Assembly (NCBI GenBank): GCA_005503065.1
Contig: SCOE01000030.1
Coordinates: 1 to 64,000 of the forward strand
DNA from: Comamonadaceae bacterium ALPHA2B
GTDB lineage: Bacteria > Pseudomonadota > Gammaproteobacteria > Burkholderiales > Burkholderiaceae_C
Direction: 5' to 3'
DNA length: 64,000 bases
Notes under the pieces: model-generated
Seen by the model: only the letters and a program-made list of their open reading frames with translations
Databases searched by the model: none
What the model was told of the DNA's origin: nothing
Part shown: positions 52,126-60,823 of the stretch, one piece after another
How the letters are laid out: every line of letters starts with the position of its first letter
How positions within the stretch are numbered: position 1 is the first letter of the stretch
Translations under genes and position numbers: made by a program

Positions 52126-53285
52126 CGCGCACGATGGACGCTGGCAACGAAACCGACGGCGCGATCCTCGACGCGATCGACCGCTTCCTGCGCGTCGAGG
52201 TGCGCCCGCACGTGAAGCGGCTGGAGCAGGCCGACGAGTACCCGACGGCGATCGTCGAGGGCATGAAGGCGATGGGCCTGTTCGGCTGCATCATCCCGGT
52301 CGAGTACGGCGGCCTCGGCCTGAGCACCGCGACCTACGCGGCCGTGGTGGCGCGCATCGCGTCGGTGTGGATGTCGCTGTCGGGCATCATCAACTCGCAC
52401 CTCATCATGGCCGCCGCGGTGCTGCGTAGCGGCACCGCGGAGCAGAAGCGTGAACTGCTGCCGCGCTTCGCCAGCGGCGAGCTGCGCGGCGGCATCGGCC
52501 TGACCGAACCCGACGCCGGAACCGACCTGCAGGCCATCCGCACCCGCGCCGTGCGCGACGGCGATTACTACGTCGTCAACGGCAACAAGACCTGGATCAC
52601 CAACAGCGGCCAGGGCGGCTGCATCGCGCTGCTGGTCAAGACCGACCACGCGGCCGAGCCGCGCCACAAGGGCATGAGCCTGTTCATCGCCGAGAAGGGC
52701 CCGGGCTTCATCGTCTCGCGCAAGCTGAAGAAGCTGGGCTACCGCGGCATCGACACCTGCGAGCTGCGCTTCGACGACTACCGCGTGCCGGCCTCGCGGC
52801 TGGTCGGCGGCGTCGAGGGGCGCGGGCTGCAGCAGGTGCTGTCGGGCCTGGAACTCGGGCGCATCAACGTCGCCGCGCGCGGCCTGGGCGTGGCCACCGC
52901 GGCGCTCACCGACGCGGTGGCCTACGCGCAGCAGCGCAAGACCTTCGGCAAGCCGATCTGCGAGCACCAGGCCATCCAGTTGAAGCTCGGCGAGATGGGC
53001 ACGCGCGTGGAGGCGGCCAAGCTGCTCGTGCAGTCGGCCGCGCGCGCCTACGACCGGGGCGAGCGCTGCGACATGGAAGCCGGCATGGCCAAGTACTTCG
53101 CCACCGAGGCGGCGATGGAGAATGCGCTGGAGTGCATGCGCATCCACGGCGCCTACGGCTACTCGCCCGAGTTCGACGTCGAGCGCTACTTCCGCGACGC
53201 GCCGCTGCTGCTGATCGGCGAAGGCACCAACGAGATGCAGCGCATCATCATCGCGCGCCAACTCGTGCAGCGGAACCCGGTGTGA
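52122..53285 (+). CDS. acyl-CoA dehydrogenase, glutaryl/medium-chain type
   Basis: A 387-residue ACAD. GIGLTEPDAGTDLQAIRT near 125-142 and TWITNSGQGGCIALLV near 157-172 are FAD loops. The isovaleryl-position Glu is absent (LELGRINVA), but the C-terminus has GEGTNEMQRIIIARQL near 368-383, with Glu at the medium-chain position. Among the ACADs here only this one clearly uses that position. It is coupled by ATGA to the PrpD gene and by GTGA to the MFS gene. Confidence 0.87.
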   Translation: MTRTMDAGNETDGAILDAIDRFLRVEVRPHVKRLEQADEYPTAIVEGMKAMGLFGCIIPVEYGGLGLSTATYAAVVARIASVWMSLSGIINSHLIMAAAVLRSGTAEQKRELLPRFASGELRGGIGLTEPDAGTDLQAIRTRAVRDGDYYVVNGNKTWITNSGQGGCIALLVKTDHAAEPRHKGMSLFIAEKGPGFIVSRKLKKLGYRGIDTCELRFDDYRVPASRLVGGVEGRGLQQVLSGLELGRINVAARGLGVATAALTDAVAYAQQRKTFGKPICEHQAIQLKLGEMGTRVEAAKLLVQSAARAYDRGERCDMEAGMAKYFATEAAMENALECMRIHGAYGYSPEFDVERYFRDAPLLLIGEGTNEMQRIIIARQLVQRNPV

Positions 53286-54466
53286 CGCATCGCCCGGGCA
53301 TCGCGGCGGCCGTCATCGCCATGCTGGCGGCGCAGGCGCTGATGTCGGCCGCCACCGTGGCCCTGCCGGTGCTGGCGCCGAAGGCGGCTCCGGACCTCGG
53401 CGTGCCCGCGGCCTGGGTGGGGCTGTTCGTGGCGCTGGTGTACGGCAGCAGCATGGTGTGCGGCCTGGCCGGTGGCTCGCTGCTGCGGCGCTGGGGCGCC
53501 GTGCGGACCAGCCAGGTCAGCCTGCTGTGCGCTTGCGCCGCGCTGCTGCTGGTGGCGCTGCCCCATCCGCTGGCCACCGTGTCCGGCGCCCTGGTGCTGG
53601 GTCTCGGCTACGGTCCACTGAACCCGGCCAGTTCGCACCTGCTCGATCGCGTGGCACCACCGCAGCGGCGCGCCACGATCTTCTCGATCAAGCAGACCGG
53701 CGTGCCGCTCGGCGCGGTGCTGGCCGGCGCGCTGCTGCCCTCGCTGGCACTGGAGGCCGGCTGGCCGACGGCGGTGGCAGCGCTGGCCGCCGCCTGCGTC
53801 ATGCTCGCGGCGCTGCTGCAGCCGCTGCGCGCGGCGTTCGACGATGACCGGCAGCCGCGCGCCCCCGTGCGGCTCTCGGACCTGGCGCAACCGGCGAAGC
53901 ATGCATGGGCCGATCGCCCCGGCTGGCTGTTGGCCGCCAGTTCGTTCTGCTTCGCGGCGCTGCAATTGTGCCTGGGCACCTACCTGGTGACCTACCTCAC
54001 CAGCCAAATGGGCTACGACCTCGTGCTCGCCGGCCTGGTGCTCGCCGCAACGCAGGCCGCCGGGGTCGCCGGCCGCCTGGTGGCGGGCGCCCTGGCCGAC
54101 CGGCTGGGCGCCCGGCCCGTGATGGCGGGCATGGGCCTGTCGATGGCGGCCTGCGCGTTCGCCAGCGCAGGCGCCGCCGCGTGGCCGATGGCGGCCATGC
54201 TAGCGCTCTACATGCTGTTCGGCGCCAGCGCCATCGGCTGGAACGGCGTCTACCTGGCCGACGTGGCGCGGCGGGCACCGCCGGGCGGTGTGGGCACGGC
54301 CACGTCCGCGGCACTGGTCATCACCTTCGGCGGCGTGATGGCCGGCCCCGCGCTCTTCGGCGCACTACTCCAGCTGGGCCTCACCTATGGCACGGCCTTC
54401 ATGGTGATGGGGCTTCCCGCGCTGGTCTGCGGCCTGCGCCTTGCGCGGGCCGCGGTCAGGCGCTGA
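53282..54466 (+). CDS. MFS transporter
   Basis: A 394-residue major facilitator with about twelve hydrophobic segments. The loop between helices 2 and 3 reads GGSLLRRWGAVRTSQ, a degenerate form of the MFS signature, and the second-half equivalent is AGALADRLGARPVM. It starts at GTG 53282, overlapping the ACAD stop (GTGA), so it is coupled to the PrpD-ACAD unit and probably moves their substrate or product across the inner membrane. Its end overlaps the convergent monooxygenase gene by 11 bases. Confidence 0.85.
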   Translation: MTHRPGIAAAVIAMLAAQALMSAATVALPVLAPKAAPDLGVPAAWVGLFVALVYGSSMVCGLAGGSLLRRWGAVRTSQVSLLCACAALLLVALPHPLATVSGALVLGLGYGPLNPASSHLLDRVAPPQRRATIFSIKQTGVPLGAVLAGALLPSLALEAGWPTAVAALAAACVMLAALLQPLRAAFDDDRQPRAPVRLSDLAQPAKHAWADRPGWLLAASSFCFAALQLCLGTYLVTYLTSQMGYDLVLAGLVLAATQAAGVAGRLVAGALADRLGARPVMAGMGLSMAACAFASAGAAAWPMAAMLALYMLFGASAIGWNGVYLADVARRAPPGGVGTATSAALVITFGGVMAGPALFGALLQLGLTYGTAFMVMGLPALVCGLRLARAAVRR

Positions 54467-56375
54467 CGGGTGCCTGCCGCGTGCAGTGGAAGTCCGCCAG
54501 ATCGGCGTCGTGCGCCGCTTGCCAGTAGTCCACCAGCCGCCAGGGCAGCACCGTGAAGACACGGCCGTGGCGATTGCGGTAGTAGGTGGACATGCCGGGA
54601 TGCGACCAGATCAGCGTCTCGTGTTCGGCGTCGAAGCGGCGCTGGTAGTCGTCGAGCACCTGAGGCCGCACGTCGATCGCACCGACACCCTGCTCGGCCA
54701 TGCGCACCAGGCAGGAGGTGATGTAGCGCGCCTGGCACTCGGACTGGAAGGTGATGCTGCCGCCGTGGCCGGAGGAAGTGCCCGGCCCGATCATGCAGAA
54801 GAAGTTGGGGAATCCGGGCACCATCACGCCGAGGTAGGCGCGCAGGTCATCGTCACCCCAGGCCTGCGCCAGGCTGCGCCCGCCGCGACCGATGATGTTC
54901 AGCCGCGCCGCCATCTCGGTGAGCTTGAAGCCGGTGGCGTAGACGATCACGTCGGCCTCGCGCAGCGTTCCGTCGGCGGTTTCGATGCCGGCGCCGGCGA
55001 TGCGCCGGATCGGCTCGGTCACCAGTTCGACGCCGGGCTTCCTCAGCATGCGGTACCAGTCGTTGTCGAGCAGGATGCGCTTGCCGTAGGGCGGATAGTC
55101 CGGGATGCACTTGGCCAGCAGGTCGGGCCGGCCTTCCAATTCGGCGTGGATGAAGTCGGTCAGTTCGCGGCGGTGGCGGTCGTTGACTGCGTTGACGGCG
55201 CGCTGCGGGTGCGGCCAATCCGGGTCCTTTTTCAGCGTCTTGAGCAAACCGTCGCCGTAGCGCCAGAACATCGTGAAGCGGAACCACTCGGCGTAGTACG
55301 GCACGTGCGCCAGCAGCCACTGCGCCTCGGGCCCGATCGGATCACGATAACCGGGAATCGGGCGCGCCCATTGCGGCGAGCGCTGGTAGATGGCCAGCGA
55401 GCGCACCGTGTCGGCGATCTCCGGCGCGAGCTGCATCACGGTGGCGCCGGTGCCGATGATGGCCACGCGCCGGCCCTCGACCTTCAAGCCCTGGGGCCAG
55501 TTCGCCGAGTGGAAGCTCTCGCCCGCGAACGTGCCGGCGCCCTCGATGTGCGGCAGCTGCGGATCGCTCAGCTGGCCGATGGCGCTGACGAGGACGCGAG
55601 AGCGCAGCTCGCTGTCGCCTTCCGGCCCGCGCAGGCGCGCGACCCACTGCTGCGCCTCCTCGTCCCAGGTGGCGCCCATCAACTGGGTCGAAAGGCGGAT
55701 GTGCCATCGCAAGCCCACAGCCTCGACAACCTGCCGCAGGTACGCCAGCACTTCCTCGCGGCGCGAGAAGTGGCGCGGCCACAGGAAGCGAGGCCCGAAC
55801 GAGAATGAATAGGCGTGGTTGGGGGTATCGACCCCGCAGCCTGGATAGCGGTTGACGAACCACGCACCGCCCACGTCGCCGGCCTTCTCGACGATGGTGA
55901 ACGGCACCCCCAGCTCGATCAGGCTGGCGCCCAGGGCGATGCCACTGACGCCAGCGCCAACGATCAACACATGGTCATCTCGTCCCGCGGGGCGCGTCAC
56001 GCTCGCCGGCCAGCCGAGACGCCGCGGCACCAGCGCCATCTCTTCGCGCGTCAGGCGCGCGTACTCCGGCGGCACGCTCTCGCCCAGGCAGACGGACATC
56101 ATGCGTTGCATCAGCGTGTCGCCAGGGTCGTGGATGGCGGGCGGGGTGCCGACTGCAAGCATCTCCACCGCCGCCTGCCGGATGCGCTGCTGCACGTCCG
56201 GCGGCAGCCCCGCGGCCGGGTCAGCGACCAGGTTCACGTCGCGTCGCGGGCAGAACGGTGGTTCAAGCCAGCCCAGATCGCCGCTGGCGTGAACCAGCAC
56301 CATGAGCAGCACGCGCAGATCGGCAGCCGCCACGGCGCCTTCGAGCTGCTGATGGTCGATTCGTGCTCCGGTCAT
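54456..56375 (-). CDS. flavin-containing (Baeyer-Villiger-type) monooxygenase with N-terminal extension
   Basis: A 639-residue FAD/NADPH monooxygenase. FAD loop VGAGVSG is at 139-145, the BVMO fingerprint FAGESFHSANWP at 283-294, and the NADPH loop IIGTGATVMQ near 306-315. Its first 130 residues are a helical extension seen in some long BVMO-like proteins (such as steroid or cyclododecanone types). It may insert oxygen next to a carbonyl, turning a ketone into an ester, which the hydrolases here could open. The gene is divergent from the TctC gene across an operator at 56433. Confidence 0.87.
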   Translation of the reverse strand: MTGARIDHQQLEGAVAAADLRVLLMVLVHASGDLGWLEPPFCPRRDVNLVADPAAGLPPDVQQRIRQAAVEMLAVGTPPAIHDPGDTLMQRMMSVCLGESVPPEYARLTREEMALVPRRLGWPASVTRPAGRDDHVLIVGAGVSGIALGASLIELGVPFTIVEKAGDVGGAWFVNRYPGCGVDTPNHAYSFSFGPRFLWPRHFSRREEVLAYLRQVVEAVGLRWHIRLSTQLMGATWDEEAQQWVARLRGPEGDSELRSRVLVSAIGQLSDPQLPHIEGAGTFAGESFHSANWPQGLKVEGRRVAIIGTGATVMQLAPEIADTVRSLAIYQRSPQWARPIPGYRDPIGPEAQWLLAHVPYYAEWFRFTMFWRYGDGLLKTLKKDPDWPHPQRAVNAVNDRHRRELTDFIHAELEGRPDLLAKCIPDYPPYGKRILLDNDWYRMLRKPGVELVTEPIRRIAGAGIETADGTLREADVIVYATGFKLTEMAARLNIIGRGGRSLAQAWGDDDLRAYLGVMVPGFPNFFCMIGPGTSSGHGGSITFQSECQARYITSCLVRMAEQGVGAIDVRPQVLDDYQRRFDAEHETLIWSHPGMSTYYRNRHGRVFTVLPWRLVDYWQAAHDADLADFHCTRQAPVSA

Positions 56376-56432
56376 GGTGCTCCCAAGCCCCTTCGGTCAC
56401 GGTAGGTATGTGGCGGCACATTCTAATTCCAA

Positions 56433-56446
56433 CTAACAGCCGTTAG
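56433..56446. promoter_or_regulatory. operator dyad CTAAC-AGCC-GTTAG
   Basis: A perfect 5+4+5 dyad in the gap between the monooxygenase (start 56375) and the TctC gene (start 56541), one of the two best copies in the window. It should regulate both genes. Confidence 0.6.
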
Positions 56447-56540
56447 GACATTTCCGCATGGAGCTCCGCGCGCGCGCTCCGTACATTGCGCCGGCATGCG
56501 CCCGACGGTCGGCGCGGGTCGACTCCAGGAGCGGTCCACC

Positions 56541-57512
56541 ATGATCAGAGCCCTGCTCGCCTTCGTCGTTGCGCTGACGCTCGCCGGCCCGTCGCTCGCC
56601 CAGACGGCAGCCGTGAGCTACCCCAGCAAGCCGATCCGCTTCATCGTGCCCTACGCCCCGGGCGGCAGCACCAGCTACGTGGCGCGCCTGGTGGGCGCGA
56701 AGCTGACCGAGGCCTGGGGGCAGCAGGTGCTGATCGACAACAAGCCCGGCGCGAACACCGTCATCGGCACGGAGGCGCTGGCCAGGTCGGCGCCCGACGG
56801 CTACACCATCTCGCTGGCCGCCTCGACGCACGTGACGGTGCCGCACCTCGTGTCCAGCCTGCCCTTTGATGTGCTGCGCGACTTCACGCCGGTGGCGAAC
56901 CTGGTGACGACGCAGCTCGTGCTGGTGGTGCACCCGTCGGTGCCCGCATCCAATGTGTCGGAGTTCATCGCGCTGGCCAAGGCCAGGCCGAACGAGCTGA
57001 ACTTCGCGGCAGTGGGCACCGGCAGTTCGACCCACCTCGCCGGCGAGTACTTCAAGAGCGTGGCCGGGGTGAAGATGCAACATGTGCCGTACAAAGGTAC
57101 TGCGCCGGCTCTGACCGACCTGATCGGTGGCCAGATCCAGCTCAATTTCGACACGCCGGTGACCTCGATTCCGCACGTCAAGGCGGGGCGCCTGCGCGCC
57201 CTGGCGATCACCGGAACCAGGCGGCTTGCCACCCTGCCCGACGTGCCCACCTTCGCCGAGGCCGGGCTGCCGGCGTACGACTTCCAGCTCTGGTTCGGCG
57301 TGCTCGCGCCCGCGGGCACGCCGCGCCCGATCATCGAGAAGCTGTCGGCCGAGATCGCGCGCATCCTCGCCATGCCCGATGTGAAGCAGCAGTTGGCCGA
57401 GCAGGGCCTGGACACCGCGTACCGGCCATCGGCCGAATTCGATGCGCTGCTGCGGACCGACCACGAGCGCTTCGGCAAGCTCATCAGCTCGGCGGGCATC
57501 AAGATCGAGTAG
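56541..57512 (+). CDS. TctC/Bug-family periplasmic solute-binding protein (second)
   Basis: A 323-residue Bug receptor with a Sec signal MIRALLAFVVALTLAGPSLAQ, cleaved near residue 20. YPSKPIRFIVPYAPGGSTS near 27-45 and MQHVPYKGTAPALTDLIGG near 183-201 are the family's ligand loops. AGGAG lies about 12 bases before ATG 56541. It is a single-gene unit between the monooxygenase and the BadH/BadI operon and differs clearly from the receptor at 48757, so a different carboxylate may be bound. Confidence 0.88.
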   Translation: MIRALLAFVVALTLAGPSLAQTAAVSYPSKPIRFIVPYAPGGSTSYVARLVGAKLTEAWGQQVLIDNKPGANTVIGTEALARSAPDGYTISLAASTHVTVPHLVSSLPFDVLRDFTPVANLVTTQLVLVVHPSVPASNVSEFIALAKARPNELNFAAVGTGSSTHLAGEYFKSVAGVKMQHVPYKGTAPALTDLIGGQIQLNFDTPVTSIPHVKAGRLRALAITGTRRLATLPDVPTFAEAGLPAYDFQLWFGVLAPAGTPRPIIEKLSAEIARILAMPDVKQQLAEQGLDTAYRPSAEFDALLRTDHERFGKLISSAGIKIE

Positions 57513-57549
57513 CGCCCGGCCACTGGCCATTTCGTCAATGGACATTTCC

Positions 57550-57563
57550 CTACCAAGCGTTTG
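57550..57563. promoter_or_regulatory. operator dyad CTACC-AAGC-GTTTG with TATACT -10-like box
   Basis: This weaker copy lies 66 bases upstream of the BadH-like gene. An overlapping symmetry ACCAA-GCGT-TTGGT is centred two bases to the right. TATACT at 57569-57574 follows, mirroring the arrangement at 50654. It would control the badHI-liv operon. Confidence 0.5.
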
Positions 57564-57628
57564 GTCGATATACTTCCAGGACTGCGCCCCGCGTGCGCGG
57601 CAGAAACAAACAGCGAAAGGTTGACGAC

Positions 57629-58423
57629 ATGGATCTCGAACTCAAGGACAAGTCGGTCATCGTGACCGGCGGCGGCTCGAACATCGGCCGCGCCATCGTG
57701 CTGGCCTTCGCCGCCGAAGGCGCACATCTGACCATCGGCGACATCGACATCGCGCAGGCCGAGAAAACGGCCGAGTTCGCGAAGAAGCTCGGCGCCGCCT
57801 CGGCCCAGGTGGTGAAGACCGACGTCACGCAGCTCGATCAGGTGCAGGCGATGTTCAAGGCCGCCACCGACAAGCACGGCCGCGTCGACGTGCTGGTCAA
57901 CAACGTCGGCTGGGACAACCTGATGTTCTTCACCCAGACCACGCCCGAGTTCTGGCGCAAGGTCATCGACATCAACTACGTGGGGGTGCTGAACTGCACC
58001 AAGACCGCGCTGGACGTCATGGTCAAGCAGAACAGCGGCGCCATTGTCTCGATCAGCTCCGACGCCAGCCGCCAGGGCGAGCCGCGCGAGGCCGTCTATG
58101 GCGGCGTGAAGGCCGCGGTCAACAGCTTCATGAAGACCATCGCCAAGGAGAACGGCCGCTTCGGCATCCGCTGCAACGTGGTCTGCCCGGGCGTGACGAT
58201 CCCCTCCAGCGCCGACGAGGTGGGCGGCAGCAGCATGTGGACCAACGCCGACAGCATGTTCTCGCCCGAGCAGATCGAGAAGGCCGCCAAGGCCATGCCG
58301 CTGCGCAAGGTCGGCCGCCCGCAGGATGTGGCCAATGCCGTGGTGTTTCTCGCCTCGGGCAAGGCCGGCCACGTGACCGGCCAAGTGCTCAGCGTCTCGG
58401 GCGGTTACAGCATGATCGGCTGA
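57629..58423 (+). CDS. badH: SDR dehydrogenase, BadH-like (2-hydroxycyclohexanecarboxyl-CoA dehydrogenase)
   Basis: A 264-residue SDR. VIVTGGGSNIGRAIV near 10-24, NNVGWDN near 90-96, Ser in SISSDAS near 141, and YGGVK near 155-159 complete the active site. NNVGWD, SSDAS and the ending TGQVLSVSGGYSM are recalled from Rhodopseudomonas BadH, which oxidises 2-hydroxycyclohexanecarboxyl-CoA. The next gene looks like BadI, its partner in ring opening, which strengthens the call. AAAGG lies seven bases before ATG 57629. Other 3-hydroxyacyl-CoA substrates remain possible. Confidence 0.72.
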   Translation: MDLELKDKSVIVTGGGSNIGRAIVLAFAAEGAHLTIGDIDIAQAEKTAEFAKKLGAASAQVVKTDVTQLDQVQAMFKAATDKHGRVDVLVNNVGWDNLMFFTQTTPEFWRKVIDINYVGVLNCTKTALDVMVKQNSGAIVSISSDASRQGEPREAVYGGVKAAVNSFMKTIAKENGRFGIRCNVVCPGVTIPSSADEVGGSSMWTNADSMFSPEQIEKAAKAMPLRKVGRPQDVANAVVFLASGKAGHVTGQVLSVSGGYSMIG

Positions 58424-58437
58424 GGGGGACTGCGACG

Positions 58438-59223
58438 ATGAACTACACGGACATCCTCTACGAGGAGCGCGACCAGATCGCGACCATCGCCATCAACCGG
58501 CCCTCGGTGATGAACGCCTTCCGCGGCCAGACGATCGAGGAGATGCTGCACGCGATGATGAAGGCGGGCTGGGACAAGAAGATCGCTGCCATCGTGATCA
58601 CCGGCACCGGGGACCGCGCCTTCTGCACCGGCGGCGACCAGTCGGCGCACTCCGGCCAGTACGACGGCCGTGGCACCGCCGGCCTGCCGATCGAGGAACT
58701 GCACAGCGCCATCCGCGACGTGCCCAAGCCCGTGATCGCCCGCGTGCAGGGCTTCGCCATCGGCGGCGGCAACGTCATCGCCACGCTGTGCGACATGACC
58801 ATCGCCTCCGACAAGGCGGTGTTCGGCCAGGTCGGCCCCAAGGTCGGCTCGGTCGACCCCGGCTGGGGCACGGCCTACCTGGCCGCCGTGGTCGGCGAGA
58901 AGAAGGCGCGCGAGATCTGGTACATGTGCCGCCGCTACAGCGCGCAGGAGGCGCTGGCCATGGGCCTGTGCAACGTGGTGGTGCCGCACGAGCAGCTCGA
59001 CGCCGAAGTGGCCAGGTGGGGCCGCGAACTGGTCGAGAAGAGCCCCACCGCGATCGCCATCGCCAAGCGCTCGTTCAACGCCTCCACCGAGCACATCCGC
59101 GGCATCGGCAGCCTGGGCATGCAGGCGCTGAGCCTGTACTACGACACCGACGAGTCGAAGGAAGGCGTGCGCGCCTTCCTCGAGAAGCGCAAGCCCGACT
59201 TCCGCAAGTTCGCCGGCGGCTGA
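58438..59223 (+). CDS. badI: crotonase-family ring-opening hydrolase, BadI-like
   Basis: A 261-residue crotonase of the MenB/BadI branch. DRAFCTGGDQSAHSGQYDGRGT (as two parts, near 61-82), PKPVIARVQGFAIGGGNV near 98-115, and FGQVGPKVGSVDPGWGTA near 126-143 correspond closely to 2-ketocyclohexanecarboxyl-CoA hydrolase as remembered from R. palustris. BadI opens the ring to pimelyl-CoA. MenB itself is unlikely because no menaquinone genes are nearby. It follows the BadH-like gene by 14 bases with GAGGGG before the ATG. Confidence 0.75.
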   Translation: MNYTDILYEERDQIATIAINRPSVMNAFRGQTIEEMLHAMMKAGWDKKIAAIVITGTGDRAFCTGGDQSAHSGQYDGRGTAGLPIEELHSAIRDVPKPVIARVQGFAIGGGNVIATLCDMTIASDKAVFGQVGPKVGSVDPGWGTAYLAAVVGEKKAREIWYMCRRYSAQEALAMGLCNVVVPHEQLDAEVARWGRELVEKSPTAIAIAKRSFNASTEHIRGIGSLGMQALSLYYDTDESKEGVRAFLEKRKPDFRKFAGG

Positions 59224-59244
59224 ACTGCAACGAGTGCAAATGGC

Positions 59245-60036
59245 ATGCTCGCGCTGACCAACGTCCAGATCGTCTACGACAACACCATCGAGGCGGTGCG
59301 CGAGGTGTCGCTCACGCTCGGCAAGGGCCGCATCGTGGCGCTGCTGGGCGCCAACGGCGCCGGCAAGTCCACCACGCTGAAGGCCATCTCCGGCGTGCTC
59401 TATCCGGAAGACGGCGAAGTCAAAGCCGGGCAGATCAGCTTCGAGGGCCGCCCGCTGGCCGGCATGGCGCCAGACCGCATCGTCCGGCAGGGCATCGTGA
59501 TGGTGCCCGAGGGGCGGCGGCTGTTCGACCAGCTCACGGTCGAAGAGAACCTGCTGATGGGCGGCTACACGCGCAGCGCCGCCGACTCCCGCCGCGGCCT
59601 GGAGCGGGCCTACGCCCTGTTCCCGCGCCTGACGCAGAAGCGAACGACGATCTCGGGCTACCTGTCCGGCGGCGAGCAGCAGATGGTGGCGATCGGCCGT
59701 GCGTTGATGTCCGAGCCCAAGGTGCTGATGCTCGACGAACCCACGCTGGGCCTGGCGCCGCAGATCTGCGAGGAGATCTTCGGCATCGTCACGCAGTTGC
59801 GGCGCGACAGCGGCGTGAGCATCCTGCTGGTCGAGCAGAACGCCCAGGCCGCGCTGGCCGTGGCCGACGAGGGCTACATCATGGAAAACGGACGCATCGT
59901 GCTCGACGGCCCGGCCGACAAGCTGCTGCGCAACGAGGATGTGCGCGAGTTCTACCTCGGCTTCGCAGAAGGCGGCACACGCAAGAGCATGCGCGAGGTC
60001 AAACACTACAAGCGCCGCAAGCGCTGGCTGTCCTGA
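59245..60036 (+). CDS. livF: branched-chain amino acid-type ABC transporter ATP-binding protein LivF
   Basis: A 263-residue ABC ATPase. Walker A GANGAGKST is near 34-42, signature YLSGGEQQM near 139-147, Walker B VLMLDEPTLGLAP near 159-171. The LivF hallmarks QGIVMVPEGRRLFDQLTVEENL are present. The tail beyond residue 240 is basic and longer than usual (MREVKHYKRRKRWL). With LivG, LivH and LivM encoded next it forms an inner-membrane importer. No binding protein is seen before the window ends. In a badHI operon the cargo may be a cyclic or branched carboxylate, not an amino acid. Confidence 0.9.
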   Translation: MLALTNVQIVYDNTIEAVREVSLTLGKGRIVALLGANGAGKSTTLKAISGVLYPEDGEVKAGQISFEGRPLAGMAPDRIVRQGIVMVPEGRRLFDQLTVEENLLMGGYTRSAADSRRGLERAYALFPRLTQKRTTISGYLSGGEQQMVAIGRALMSEPKVLMLDEPTLGLAPQICEEIFGIVTQLRRDSGVSILLVEQNAQAALAVADEGYIMENGRIVLDGPADKLLRNEDVREFYLGFAEGGTRKSMREVKHYKRRKRWLS

Positions 60037-60043
60037 GGCGCGT

Positions 60044-60823
60044 ATGCGGCACGAGAGTCTGCTCAGGGTCGAAGGCCTGACCAAGCGCTTCGGCGGTGTC
60101 GAAGCGGTTTCCGGCGTGAGCTTCCATGTCGGCCGCGGCGAGATCTACTCGCTGATCGGCCCCAACGGCGCCGGCAAGACGACCACGTTCAACATGATCA
60201 GCGGCATCGTGCCCCCATCGGCCGGCACGGTCCACTACGACGGCCGCGACATCACGGGCATGCCCTCGCACCGCATGCCGCTGAGGGGCATCGGGCGCAC
60301 CTTCCAGAACCTGGCCGTGTTCAAGCACGCCAGCGTGGTGGAGAACCTGCTCGTGGGGCGCCACTGCCACATGCGCACCAACGTCTTCGACGCCGCCTGG
60401 TTCCTCGGCCGCGCGCGGCGCGAGGAGCTGGAACACCGCCGAAAGGTGGAGGAGATCATCGACTTCCTCGAGATCGAGGACATCCGCGACATGCCGGTGG
60501 GCGCGCTGTCCTACGGCATGCAAAAGCGCGTCGAACTGGGCCGTGCGCTGGCCACCGAGCCCAGGCTGCTGCTGCTGGACGAGATGGTCTCGGGCATGAA
60601 CACCGAAGAGACCGAGGACATCGCGCGCTTCGTACTCGACATCCGCGACGAACTCGGCGTCACCGTGCTGATGGTCGAGCACGACATGGGCATCGTGATG
60701 GACATCTCCGACCGCGTCTGCGTGCTGAACTTCGGCCGCAAGATCGCCGAAGGCACACCGGCGCAGGTCTCGGCCGACCCGGCCGTGATCGAGGCCTATC
60801 TGGGCGGGGCGAAGGCCGCATGA
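60044..60823 (+). CDS. livG: branched-chain amino acid-type ABC transporter ATP-binding protein LivG
   Basis: A 259-residue ABC ATPase. Walker A GPNGAGKTT is near 38-46, the LivG Q-loop region GIGRTFQNLAVF near 82-93, signature ALSYGMQKRVEL near 151-162, and Walker B LLLLDEMVSGMN near 173-184. The signature and D-loop differ slightly from consensus (SYGMQ, EMVSG), as in several Liv-like importers for aromatic acids. It starts seven bases after livF and its stop overlaps the ligase start (ATGA). Confidence 0.9.
   Translation: MRHESLLRVEGLTKRFGGVEAVSGVSFHVGRGEIYSLIGPNGAGKTTTFNMISGIVPPSAGTVHYDGRDITGMPSHRMPLRGIGRTFQNLAVFKHASVVENLLVGRHCHMRTNVFDAAWFLGRARREELEHRRKVEEIIDFLEIEDIRDMPVGALSYGMQKRVELGRALATEPRLLLLDEMVSGMNTEETEDIARFVLDIRDELGVTVLMVEHDMGIVMDISDRVCVLNFGRKIAEGTPAQVSADPAVIEAYLGGAKAA

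Noticed and set aside
58438-59223. The crotonase as MenB (naphthoate synthase).
   Set aside because: No other menaquinone gene is near, and its neighbour is BadH-like; BadI fits the context better.
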